Of a stretch of 36,295 nt of DNA, positions 16,979-24,489 are shown piece by piece. The DNA lies in NCBI GenBank assembly GCA_945948185.1, contig CAMFAL010000012.1, positions 1 through 36,295 of the forward strand. The letters run 5' to 3'. The stretch comes from an uncultured Clostridia bacterium. GTDB lineage: Bacteria > Bacillota > Clostridia > Oscillospirales > Oscillospiraceae. The notes below the pieces were generated by a model. It was not told the origin of the DNA, made no database searches, and saw only the letters and a program-made list of their open reading frames with translations. Within the stretch, counting starts at the first letter, position 1. Each line of letters starts with the position of its first letter. Position numbers and translations under genes: made by a program.

Positions 16979-17681
16979 AATTGAAAACCTGCATGTGAAT
17001 TACGGCGGCATCCAGGCCCTGCGGGGCATCTCCCTGGAGGTGCCCGACGGCAAGATCGTCACCCTGATCGGCGCCAACGGCGCCGGCAAGTCCACCACTC
17101 TGCGGACCATCACCGGTCTGGTCAAGGCCGCCTCCGGCTCCATCCAGTGGAACGGAGAGGAGCTGCTGGGCAAGTCCATCGACAAGATCGTGACCTCCGG
17201 CATTGCCATGAGCCCCGAGGGCCGACGGGTATTCCCGGACATGACGGTGCTGGAGAACCTGAAGATCGGCGCCTACCTCCGCAAGGACAAGGCGGAGATC
17301 GAGAAGGACATCAAATGGGTGTACAGCCTGTTCCCCCGCCTGGAGGAGCGCTCCTGGCAGCTGGCGGGCACCCTGTCCGGCGGCGAGCAGCAGATGCTGG
17401 CCGTGGGCCGGGCCCTCATGTCCCGCCCCAAGCTGATGATGCTGGATGAGCCCTCCCTGGGCCTGGCGCCCCTGGTGGTGCAGGACATCTTCTCCATCAT
17501 CCGGGAGATCAACCGCCAGGGCGTGACGGTGCTGCTGATTGAGCAGAACGCCAACATGGCCCTGAAGATCGCGGACCTGGCCTACGTGCTGGAGACCGGC
17601 ACCATCACCATGAGCGGCACCGGCGCGGAGCTGCTGGCGGACGAGCGGGTGAAAGAGGCTTACCTGGGCAAAAACAGCTGA
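16971..17681 (+). CDS. livF: Branched-chain amino acid ABC transporter ATPase LivF
   Basis: This is a 236-residue cytoplasmic ATPase. It has Walker A GANGAGKST, the signature LSGGEQQMLAVGRALMSRPK, Walker B LMMLDEPSLGLAP and the switch region LLIEQNANMALKIA. It forms the heterodimeric motor with LivG. The start is inside livG, and the operon ends here with a terminator 3 bp after the stop. Confidence 0.96.
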
Positions 17682-17684
17682 ACA

Positions 17685-17710
17685 AAAGAGCGGCGCAAGC
17701 CGCTCTTTTT
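17685..17710 (+). terminator. Terminator of the liv operon
   Basis: AAAGAGCGGC (17685-17694) pairs with GCCGCTCTTT (17699-17708) around the loop GCAA, followed by a short T-run. Confidence 0.92.
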
Positions 17711-17718
17711 GTATCATC

Positions 17719-17747
17719 GGAAACTTTTTTGCATACCATAACGTCTG
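17719..17747 (+). promoter_or_regulatory. ECF-sigma-type promoter
   Basis: GGAAAC (17719-17724) followed by TTTTTT, then CGTCTG (17742-17747) after a 17-bp spacer. This matches the known B. subtilis ECF pattern (TGAAAC, about 16 bp, CGTC) and not the housekeeping one. The predicted start at about 17754 gives a leader of roughly 16 nt that carries the AAAGGAGG ribosome site. Confidence 0.6.
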
Positions 17748-17769
17748 ATGGAATAAAGGAGGATTTGCC

Positions 17770-18384
17770 GTGAAAAAGCTGATTTTGATACTTGCGCTGC
17801 TGCTGGCTCTGTCCGGCTGCGGCCAGAAGGCCGAGACCCCGCCCCCTGCACCGGAGACACCAGCGGAGACCCCTGCGGAAACCCCGGCCCCGCCCACGGA
17901 GGACCGGAACCCCACGGCGGCGGAGCTGGGCCGGGAGGAGACCACGGAGCTGGCCTTCACCGTGGAGGGGGAGACGGAGCTGATCCCTGTCACCCTGTAT
18001 ATCGGCCAGGGCTACTCCATCTATATTCCCAGCGAAGGCTGGCGGCTGGAGAAGTGGGTGGACGACGGTATCCCCGAGGACACCTGGGAGAGCACCGTCA
18101 ACGATGATGTGGAGCTGACGGTGTCCCATTACAGCGGAAAGACCTGGATGGAGGCCCGGGACGCCTTCGTGCGGGACGAGGATTATGTGTTCGAGGACCT
18201 GATGGGCGGCGAGCTGGGCGACCCCCTGACCGGCATGGACGAGGACGGCGATTATCTGAGCTTCATGGTGGCCGAAGGGGCCGACACCGTTTACGTCATC
18301 TCCTGGGAGTACCCGGCGGAGGCCGCCGAGGGCTTCGGCACCCGGCTGGGCGTGATGGCGGATACCTTCCGGGTCATGGAATAA
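17770..18384 (+). CDS. Putative lipoprotein, ECF-controlled
   Basis: This is a 204-residue predicted lipoprotein of no recognised family. The signal peptide MKKLILILALLLALSGCG ends in the lipobox LSGC (Cys 17). A Pro/Glu/Thr/Ala-rich linker with PAETPAETPA repeats (about residues 22-45) precedes an acidic globular part with many Asp, Glu, Trp and Tyr residues (about 55-204). The start codon is GTG, fixed by AAAGGAGG 7 nt upstream. The gene is monocistronic, between its own promoter and terminator. The ECF-like promoter suggests a cell-envelope stress role, which is inference. Confidence 0.75.
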   Translation: MKKLILILALLLALSGCGQKAETPPPAPETPAETPAETPAPPTEDRNPTAAELGREETTELAFTVEGETELIPVTLYIGQGYSIYIPSEGWRLEKWVDDGIPEDTWESTVNDDVELTVSHYSGKTWMEARDAFVRDEDYVFEDLMGGELGDPLTGMDEDGDYLSFMVAEGADTVYVISWEYPAEAAEGFGTRLGVMADTFRVME

Positions 18385-18392
18385 GGCAGGAG

Positions 18393-18420
18393 AGAACAGG
18401 CTTCGGCCTGTTCTTTTTTT
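18393..18420 (+). terminator. Terminator after the lipoprotein gene
   Basis: AGAACAGGC (18393-18401) pairs with GCCTGTTCT (18406-18414) around the loop TTCG, followed by a run of seven T. Confidence 0.95.
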
Positions 18421-18421
18421 C

Positions 18422-18865
18422 CGCCCCTGCCGGGGCGCACGGGGGAAAGGGGGAGATGTCTTTGGCGCAAAGACACCTCCTCCTGCGACCCCCTCCAGAA
18501 ACGTGGGGGCGTTTCGATTTCGCCCCACACCCCCTAACGACACAAAGGGGAGAGGCCGCGGCCCCTCCCCTTTGGATTTCCCTCCCGGGGACGGGGCAGC
18601 GGCAGCGGAAAGAGAGGCTGATCTATTCGATAACCACCTCGAAAGCCGCACCTGCGCCATCAAATGCGGGGAAGCATTTCTCTGTTTCATCAGAGTATAG
18701 CGCACCCGGTACAAGCCTGCAAGTCTGTACCGCACCGGCCACGGCGACCCCCGTATAGCGGTCAACTTGACACAAGTGTGTCAAGTTGATCCGCCCCAGC
18801 GCCTTTTCCTTTGGACCGTGAACGGCCCGTTTCCTTTTCGACGGCGCCGAAAAGGAAATGGGGGG
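18422..18865 (+). repeat. Modular palindromic repeat, copy C (type I 3' module)
   Basis: This is a 444-bp element directly after the terminator. The leading hairpin is CGCCCC/GGGGCG (18422-18437), the 35-nt hairpin is 18449-18483, and the near-perfect 30-bp GC palindrome is 18544-18573. The dyad with loop AAGT is 18762-18789. The TTTCCTTTTCG/CGAAAAGGAAA hairpin (18830-18858) ends in GGGGGG. A single C is missing from the CGCCCCCAC arm compared with copies B and D, which breaks any shared reading frame. It lies in the 5' flank of arcA. Confidence 0.88.
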
Positions 18866-19012
18866 TTCAGCCCTCGCGCGCCGCGGCAGCGGTGCCTTCC
18901 CACTGCGCTCCCCGGAGGGAAAGCAAATTTTCCATTTCCGTGTATGAAAATCCAAAATCCAGAGACCCTATGCAGGAACCCATTTGAAAGCCTGAAAAGG
19001 AGTGATCTGATT
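18866..19012. other. arcA upstream region
   Basis: These 147 bp follow repeat copy C and contain no convincing sigma-A hexamer pair. An in-frame ATG at 18944 lacks a ribosome site within range. The AAAAGGAG at 18995-19002 decides the arcA start at 19013. The arcA promoter may lie inside or upstream of repeat copy C. Confidence 0.4.
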
Positions 19013-20236
19013 TTGGAAACGGGAATCCATAACACCTCGGAGATCGGCCGCCTGCGGAAGGTCATGCTGCACCGGCCCGGCCTGGAGCTGGAAAACCTGA
19101 TGCCCGAATACCTGGAGCGGCTGCTGTTCGACGATATCCCCTACCTGAAGGACGCCCAGCGGGAGCACGACGCCTTCGCGGACTGCCTGCGCCAGCAGGG
19201 CGTGGAGGTGGTGTACCTGGCCGACCTGGTGGTGCAGTCTCTCACCGGCCGGGAGGTGCGGGAGGACCTGATCCGCCAGTTCCTGGACGAGTCCGGCATC
19301 ACGGACCACCGGAGCCGGGAGCTGCTGGAGGACTATCTGGAGCGGATGGACGACCGGGAGATGGTGGCTGCCATGATGGCGGGCGTCCGGAAGGACCAGC
19401 TGCGGGGCAGCGGCGGCAGGCTGGGGGACTATCTCGCCAACCTGGAGGACGGCTACCCCTTCGCCGTGGACCCCATGCCCAACCTGTATTTCACCCGGGA
19501 CCCCTTCGCCACCATCGGCACCGGCGTGTCTATCCACAAGATGCACACCCCCACCCGAAACAGGGAGACCCTCTTCGGCAAGTTCATTTTTGAGCACCAT
19601 CCGGAATACCGGAACGCCCCCCGCTGGTACGACCGGGGAGAGACCAGCTCCCTGGAGGGCGGCGACATTCTGGTGCTGAGCCCCGAGGTCCTGGCGGTGG
19701 GCATCTCCCAGCGGACCCGGGAGGACTCCATCGACACCCTGGCGGAGGCCGTCCTTTCCTACGACGGCACCTTCCGGAAGGTCCTGGCCTTCAATATCCC
19801 CAAGACCCGGTCCTTCATGCACCTGGACACGGTCTTTACCATGGTGGACCGGGACAAGTTCACCGTTCACCCCAACATTCTCTCCAGTATCACCGTGTTT
19901 GTCATGGAGCTGGACGAAAACCGGAAAATGAAGATCCGCCAGGAGGATGGCCGCCTGGAGGACATTCTGAAGGAGCACCTGCACCTGGACAAGGTGACCC
20001 TGATCCCCTGCGGCCAGGGCAGTGAGATCGACGCCGCCCGGGAGCAGTGGAGCGACGGCAGCAACACCCTGGCCATCGGCCCCGGCGAGGTGGTGGTGTA
20101 CTCCCGCAACCACGTCACCAACCGCTCCCTGGAGGAGGCGGGCATCCGCATCCACACCATTCCCAGCGCGGAGCTGAGCCGTGGCCGGGGAGGGCCCCGG
20201 TGTATGAGTATGCCCCTCTGGAGGGATGATCCCTGA
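19013..20236 (+). CDS. arcA: Arginine deiminase
   Basis: This enzyme converts arginine to citrulline and ammonia, the first step of the ADI energy pathway. It has 407 residues. It opens ETGIHNTSEIGRLRKVMLHR as usual for ADI. Active-site motifs include NLYFTRDPFA, the catalytic His in MHLDTVFTMVD and the nucleophile Cys at about 397 in GRGGPRCMSMPL. The start is TTG at 19013, with AAAAGGAG about 10 nt upstream; an ATG at 18944 would add an unrelated N-terminus without a ribosome site. The gene leads a cluster with ornithine carbamoyltransferase and a carrier. Confidence 0.95.
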   Translation: METGIHNTSEIGRLRKVMLHRPGLELENLMPEYLERLLFDDIPYLKDAQREHDAFADCLRQQGVEVVYLADLVVQSLTGREVREDLIRQFLDESGITDHRSRELLEDYLERMDDREMVAAMMAGVRKDQLRGSGGRLGDYLANLEDGYPFAVDPMPNLYFTRDPFATIGTGVSIHKMHTPTRNRETLFGKFIFEHHPEYRNAPRWYDRGETSSLEGGDILVLSPEVLAVGISQRTREDSIDTLAEAVLSYDGTFRKVLAFNIPKTRSFMHLDTVFTMVDRDKFTVHPNILSSITVFVMELDENRKMKIRQEDGRLEDILKEHLHLDKVTLIPCGQGSEIDAAREQWSDGSNTLAIGPGEVVVYSRNHVTNRSLEEAGIRIHTIPSAELSRGRGGPRCMSMPLWRDDP

Positions 20237-20240
20237 TAGC

Positions 20241-20347
20241 CCGGTGACCCCACCGGAACGGGGGAGGGGGACATTTTTCTTTTGAAAAGAGAAGTGTCCC
20301 CCCACGCCCCCCAAAGAGAAACCCGGGAGGATTTCGATTTCAACACC
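20241..20347 (+). repeat. Diverged fifth copy of the 5' part of the modular repeat (copy E)
   Basis: It starts 4 nt after the arcA stop with the leading hairpin CCGGTG/CACCGG (20241-20256). GGGGGAGGGGG follows, then a long hairpin GGGGGACA/TGTCCCCC (20266-20302) whose inner U/A-rich arms pair with wobbles, then a C-run, GAGAAAC, a G-rich arm and TTTCGATTTC. The order and spacing match the first quarter of copies A-D, but most bases of the hairpin arms differ. The rest of the element is absent and two other stem-loops take its place. Confidence 0.6.
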
Positions 20348-20350
20348 GTC

Positions 20351-20448
20351 GCGGCATTGCGATTCCCGGCCCCTTCGGGGCCGCCAATCGCGCCGCTTCC
20401 TCGAAACAGACTCGCTTCATCCGCCACTGGCGGCGCTTCGCCTGTTTC
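20351..20448 (+). other. Two stem-loops between arcA and arcB
   Basis: The first (20351-20396) has CGGCCCC/GGGGCCG at its tip, GCGATT/AATCGC below it and GCGGC/GCCGC at the base. The second (20403-20448) has outer arms GAAACAG/CTGTTTC and an inner CCGCC/GGCGG. Neither is followed by a U-tract. They may act as RNA-processing or stability elements within the arc transcript. Confidence 0.5.
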
Positions 20449-20507
20449 ACCCGTCCCCCGGCAGGAGGAAAAGATAATATACTTCATATTGAAAAGGAGA
20501 AATCACC

Positions 20508-21506
20508 ATGGCAGTGAATTTGAAAGGCCGGAGCTTTCTGACTCTGGAGGATTTCACCCCGGAGGAGATCCGTTATATGCTGGACCTGGCCCGTGACCTG
20601 AAGGCCAAGCGCCGGGCGGGCATCTGCGAGCCCACCATGAAGGGCAAGCACATCGTGCTGCTGTTTGAAAAGACCTCCACCCGCACCCGCTGCTCCTTCG
20701 AGGTGGCCGCCACCCAGGAGGGCGCCCACGTCACCTATCTGGACGCGGGCAGCTCCCAGATGGGCAAAAAGGAGTCCCTGGAGGACTCCGCCAAGGTCCT
20801 GGGCCGCTTCTTCGACGGCATCGAGTACCGTGGCTACGAGCAGAAGGTGGTGGAGGACCTGGCCAAGTGGGCGGGTGTCCCCGTGTGGAACGGCCTGACC
20901 GACGCGGACCACCCCACCCAGATCCTGGCGGACATGCTGACCATCGAGGAGCATTGCCACAAGCCCCTGAACAAGGTGAAGGTGGTGTTCCCCGGCGACG
21001 TGCGGAACAACATGTGCTACGCCTGGATGATCGGCGCCGCCAAGATGGGCATGCACTTCGTGGCCCTGGGCCCCGAGGAGCTGGCCAGGGAGATGGACAA
21101 GGACCTGATCAACCGTGTCTTTGCCGAGGCCCGGAAAAACGGCGGCCTCATTGAGATCACCGACCACATGGAGGACGTGAAGGACGCCGACGTGATTTAC
21201 GGCGACATCTGGGCCTCCATGGGCGAGGAGGCCCTGATCCCCAAGCGGGCGGAGCTTCTGTCCCCCTACCGGGTGACGGAGGAGACCCTGAAAGCCACCG
21301 GCAACCCCGACGTGCTGTATATGCACTGCCTGCCCTCCTTCCACGACTTTGAGACCAAGCTGGCAAAGGAGTGGCACGACAAGGGCGTGGACATCCGGGA
21401 GGTCACCGACGAGGTGTTCCGCAGCAAGCACTCCGTGGTGTTCGACGAGGCGGAGAACCGGATGCACACCATCAAGGCCGTCATGGTTGCCACCATTGGA
21501 AAATAA
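20508..21506 (+). CDS. arcB: Ornithine carbamoyltransferase (probably catabolic)
   Basis: This enzyme interconverts citrulline plus phosphate with ornithine plus carbamoyl phosphate. It has 332 residues. The carbamoyl-phosphate loop is FEKTSTRTRCSFE (STRT at 57-60), followed by NGLTDADHPTQILADM and the ornithine-site MHCLPSFHD. ATG 20508 follows AAAAGGAG. Its position between arginine deiminase and a basic amino-acid type carrier favours a catabolic role (arcB); an anabolic argF role cannot be excluded from sequence alone. Confidence 0.93.
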   Translation: MAVNLKGRSFLTLEDFTPEEIRYMLDLARDLKAKRRAGICEPTMKGKHIVLLFEKTSTRTRCSFEVAATQEGAHVTYLDAGSSQMGKKESLEDSAKVLGRFFDGIEYRGYEQKVVEDLAKWAGVPVWNGLTDADHPTQILADMLTIEEHCHKPLNKVKVVFPGDVRNNMCYAWMIGAAKMGMHFVALGPEELAREMDKDLINRVFAEARKNGGLIEITDHMEDVKDADVIYGDIWASMGEEALIPKRAELLSPYRVTEETLKATGNPDVLYMHCLPSFHDFETKLAKEWHDKGVDIREVTDEVFRSKHSVVFDEAENRMHTIKAVMVATIGK

Positions 21507-21521
21507 AAAGGGGGGACCCCT

Positions 21522-22910
21522 TTGGAAAAGAAATCATTCCACATGCCCACGGCCTACACCATCCTGTTCCTGCTGATCATCCTGGTGGCCATTGCCACCT
21601 GGCTGATCCCGGCGGGGGCCTACGACTACGTGGACGGAGTCCCGGTGGCGGGCAGCTACCACCTGACGGAGGCCAATCCCCAGGGCGTGGGGGCGGTGCT
21701 GAAGGCGGCCTTTTCCGGCTTCTTCGATGCCGTGGATGTCTGCGTGTTCATCCTGATGGTGGGCGGCTTTCTGGGCGTGGTCATGAAAACCGGCGCCGTG
21801 GACGCCGGCGTGGCCCACACCATCCGGCTTCTGGGCGGCCGGGAAAAGTGGCTCATCCCCATCCTCATGGTGCTCTTCGGCCTGGGCGGCACCACCTACG
21901 GCATGTGGGAGGAGACCATGGCCTTCTACCCCCTGCTGCTGCCGGTGTTTCTGGCGGCGGGCTATGACGCGGTGGTGGGTATCTCCGTGATCCTGCTGGG
22001 CGCCGGGGCCGGCGTCATCAGCTCCACGGTGAACCCCTTCGCCACCGGCATCGCCGCGGGCTTTGCCGGGGTGTCCCTGGGGGAGGGACTCCTGCTGCGC
22101 GCCATCCAGTGGGTGGTGTTCGAGGGAGCGGCCATCTGGTTCGTCATGGCCTACGCGGCGAAGGTGAAGAAGAATCCCTCCAGGTCCGTGGTGGGCGTGG
22201 GCGCCGGAAAAATCCACGTCAGCATGGAGGAGGGGGTCCCCTTCACCGCCCGGCGGAAGGCCATCATGGCGGTGTTTACGTTGGTGTTCCTCATCATGAT
22301 CTACGGCGTCATCCCCTTTGACGAGATGGGCCTGCCTCTGCCTGCCTTAGGCTGGTGGTTCCCGGAGCTCTCCGCACTGTTCCTGGTGGGCGGCATCGTG
22401 GTGGGCCTTATGGACCGCATGAGCGAGGCGGAGATCGCGGACACCTTTGTGGCGGGCTGCGCGGACCTGTTGGGGGTAGCCTTCATCATCGGCATCAGCC
22501 GGGGCATTACCGTTCTGATGAACGACGGCGGTATCACCGACACCGTCCTCCACTGGGGCGAGCAGGCCCTGGCAGGGGCGGGGCCCGTCAGCTTCGTGCT
22601 GCTGGTGTATCTCATCTACCTGCCCCTGACCATCCTGATCCCCTCCTCCTCGGGCCTTGCCACCCTGTCCATCCCCATCATCGCGCCCCTGGGCCGGTTC
22701 GCGGGGGTGGGAGGCGACTTGGTGGTGACGGCCTTCCAGTCGGCGTCCGGCCTGGTGAACATCATCACCCCCACGGCGGCGGTGGTCATGGGCGCACTGG
22801 CCCTGGGGCATGTGCCCTACGACCGCTGGGTCAAATATGTATGGAAACTGATATTGTATTTCCTTCTGCTGACCATGGCGTTTTTGGTGATCGGCGCCAT
22901 CATGGCGTGA
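21522..22910 (+). CDS. arcD: YfcC/ArcD-type membrane carrier, probable arginine-ornithine exchanger
   Basis: This is a 462-residue membrane protein with about 11-12 hydrophobic segments, of the DcuC/ArcD/YfcC superfamily. It has PTAYTILFLLIILVAIATW and IPAGAYDYVDG near the start, GGTTYGMWEETMAFYPLLLP in the middle, and the conserved LTILIPSSSGLATLSIPII and SASGLVNIITPTAAVVMGAL later. The start is TTG 21522 behind a G-rich ribosome site; ATG 21543 is an alternative. The gene lies 15 bp after arcB, so export of ornithine in exchange for arginine is the likely job. The family also contains dicarboxylate-type members, so the substrate is inferred from context. Confidence 0.82.
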   Translation: MEKKSFHMPTAYTILFLLIILVAIATWLIPAGAYDYVDGVPVAGSYHLTEANPQGVGAVLKAAFSGFFDAVDVCVFILMVGGFLGVVMKTGAVDAGVAHTIRLLGGREKWLIPILMVLFGLGGTTYGMWEETMAFYPLLLPVFLAAGYDAVVGISVILLGAGAGVISSTVNPFATGIAAGFAGVSLGEGLLLRAIQWVVFEGAAIWFVMAYAAKVKKNPSRSVVGVGAGKIHVSMEEGVPFTARRKAIMAVFTLVFLIMIYGVIPFDEMGLPLPALGWWFPELSALFLVGGIVVGLMDRMSEAEIADTFVAGCADLLGVAFIIGISRGITVLMNDGGITDTVLHWGEQALAGAGPVSFVLLVYLIYLPLTILIPSSSGLATLSIPIIAPLGRFAGVGGDLVVTAFQSASGLVNIITPTAAVVMGALALGHVPYDRWVKYVWKLILYFLLLTMAFLVIGAIMA

Positions 22911-22917
22911 AAAAGGC

Positions 22918-23374
22918 GCCCCCTTTCCAGGGGGCTTGGGGAAAGGGGGAGATGTCTTTGGCGCAAAGACACCTCCCCCTTAAACCCCCTCCAGAAATGT
23001 GGGGGCGTTTCGATTTCGCCCCCACACCCCCTAACGACACAAAGGGGAAGGGCCGCGGCCCCTCCCCTTTGGATTTCCCACCCCGGAGACGGTTGGGGTG
23101 GCCATCCCGAAAGCCGCTCCCATACCCCAAATGCGGGGAAATACTTCTCTGTTTTGCCGGGGGATAGCGCACCCGGTACGGGGCTGCAAGTTTGCACCGC
23201 ACCGGCCACGACGACTCCCGTTTTGCGGTCAACTTGACACATCTGTGTCAAGTTGATCCGCCCAAGCGCCTTTTTCTTCCACCGTGCACGGCGCAGAAGG
23301 TGAATTGCCGCGTAGCGGCAAGAGAAGCCCCTCTGGAGGGTTCTTTTTCGGCAAGACGAGAAAGAATGGGGGGG
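22918..23374 (+). repeat. Modular palindromic repeat, copy D (type II 3' module)
   Basis: This is a 457-bp element beginning 7 nt after the arcD stop. The leading hairpin is GCCCCCT/AGGGGGC (22918-22935), the 35-nt hairpin is 22945-22979, and the 30-bp GC palindrome with one mismatch is 23041-23070. The dyad with loop ATCT is 23229-23256. The 3' module has TTGCCGC/GCGGCAA and a TTCTTTTTCGGC hairpin (partly decayed on the right) ending in GGGGGGG. The 3' module agrees with copy A. A convergent minus-strand operon ends about 100 bp further on. Confidence 0.88.
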
Positions 23375-23473
23375 CATCCCCCGTGCGCCCCGGCAGGGGC
23401 GCAATTCCCGCGCCGCAAAGCGGCGCATTCCCCGGGTCCCGCAGGAAAGAGCGACAGGCGGCTGAAAGCTGCC
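23375..23473. other. GC-rich spacer between copy D and the convergent operon
   Basis: It contains GCGCCGC-AAA-GCGGCGC, a perfect 7-bp stem, and a GGCGGC/GCTGCC pairing beside the end of the minus-strand gene. The GGGGCGCAATTCCCGCGC string is shared with the outer flank of copy A. No U-tract terminator is clear for either direction. Confidence 0.4.
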
Positions 23474-23773
23474 TTATCTCAGCTTTTCCTCATAGTCCCG
23501 CAGGGTCCCCTCCGTCATCAGCGACAGCTTGTGCAGCCGCTCATTCACCATGTCCCACATGCACATGGGCAGGTGGTCCCGGTGGCCCCGGTGCAGCGTC
23601 ACGCACTCAAAGCAGTTGCCGTGATGGGGGCAGGCCTCTTTGCAGGGGCAGTGGTCGCCGCTCTCCCGCACCTGCTTCAGAAATTCCTTCTTGATGGCCA
23701 TGGCCTCCTCGTGGCGGCCCTCCCGGTCCAGGTCGTTCTGCCGGATGGCCAGCTCGTTGCCGTCGATTTTCAT
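23474..23773 (-). CDS. Small Cys/His-rich protein (DUF6485-like)
   Basis: This is a 99-residue soluble protein. The middle carries a dense metal-ligand pattern, CPCKEACPHHGNCFECV, then HRGHRDHLPMC. This resembles the short Cys-rich family with a C-P-x-H-G-x-C-x-E-C core (DUF6485-like, from memory). It probably binds zinc or an Fe-S centre; the function is unknown. The N-terminus is charged and helical. Its start overlaps the MBL-fold gene by 4 bp, and it is the last gene of the MerR-led operon. Confidence 0.75.
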   Translation of the reverse strand: MKIDGNELAIRQNDLDREGRHEEAMAIKKEFLKQVRESGDHCPCKEACPHHGNCFECVTLHRGHRDHLPMCMWDMVNERLHKLSLMTEGTLRDYEEKLR

Positions 23774-24489
23774 ACATCGTCCTCCTCAAATTCAAATACC
23801 TGTCCCACTGCGGTGACAGGCACCGTCTGCGGGGAAAACTGGGGAAACTTGGTCAAAAACTGCTGTGTAAAGCCAAACTCTCCCCACTGGTGCATGGGGA
23901 GAAAGCGGCGGATGTCCGCCAGCTCCAGGAAGTGCTTCGGCCCCCGGAAGCCGTCCTCTCCCAGCCGGGGGTCCAGGGGCAGCATGGCCAGGTCCAGCCG
24001 CCGCCCCCGGAGGGGCTCCGTGTACCGCTTGAAATTGACCTCCATGTTCCGGTTCCAGCCCGGGTCCTCGCCCTCCCAGTGCCACCAGTTCAGGTCCCCG
24101 GCGTGGAAAATGGCCTGTCCGTCCGCCGTTACCAGGAAGGCCACGCCCTCGTCGGTGGAGGGGAACGTCTCCACCGTGACAACCGGCAGGGGAGAGATGG
24201 TGTCCTGCTTGCCCAAGCGGATACATTTGGCGGCTGTTGCTTCGGAAAGCCCCCATTTTTCCAGGTTCCGGGGCGTCAGGCGGATATCGCTGCCCAGCAG
24301 GAAGGCGTGGGCGTCCAGTGAGAATATTTCCGGCTTGAAGTGGTCCTCGTGCCGGTGGCTGGAAAAGACCAGAAGGGGGACCCCCGGCCGCAGAGCCGGG
24401 AGTTCCCCTTTCCACCAGTCAAACAGCAGCGTCACGGTTGGCAGCTCCGCCAGGAAGCCGCTGTGGTCCAGAAAGGTGACCCGCGTCAT
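23770..24489 (-). CDS. MBL-fold metal-dependent hydrolase
   Basis: This is a 239-residue cytoplasmic protein of the metallo-beta-lactamase superfamily. The metal motif HRHEDH is at residues 45-50 and HAGDLNWWHW at 129-138, with several further His and Asp residues towards the C-terminus (ALPMHQWGEFG region). It is most like the stand-alone UlaG/YfhI-type MBL proteins; the substrate is unknown. ATG 24489 overlaps the ybjQ-like stop by 4 bp, and the downstream gene overlaps its stop by 4 bp, so the three are tightly coupled. Confidence 0.85.
   Translation of the reverse strand: MTRVTFLDHSGFLAELPTVTLLFDWWKGELPALRPGVPLLVFSSHRHEDHFKPEIFSLDAHAFLLGSDIRLTPRNLEKWGLSEATAAKCIRLGKQDTISPLPVVTVETFPSTDEGVAFLVTADGQAIFHAGDLNWWHWEGEDPGWNRNMEVNFKRYTEPLRGRRLDLAMLPLDPRLGEDGFRGPKHFLELADIRRFLPMHQWGEFGFTQQFLTKFPQFSPQTVPVTAVGQVFEFEEDDV

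Noticed and set aside
18944-19012. Longer arcA from ATG 18944
   Set aside because: No ribosome site is within range and the added residues do not resemble an arginine deiminase N-terminus. TTG 19013 follows AAAAGGAG and gives the family start.
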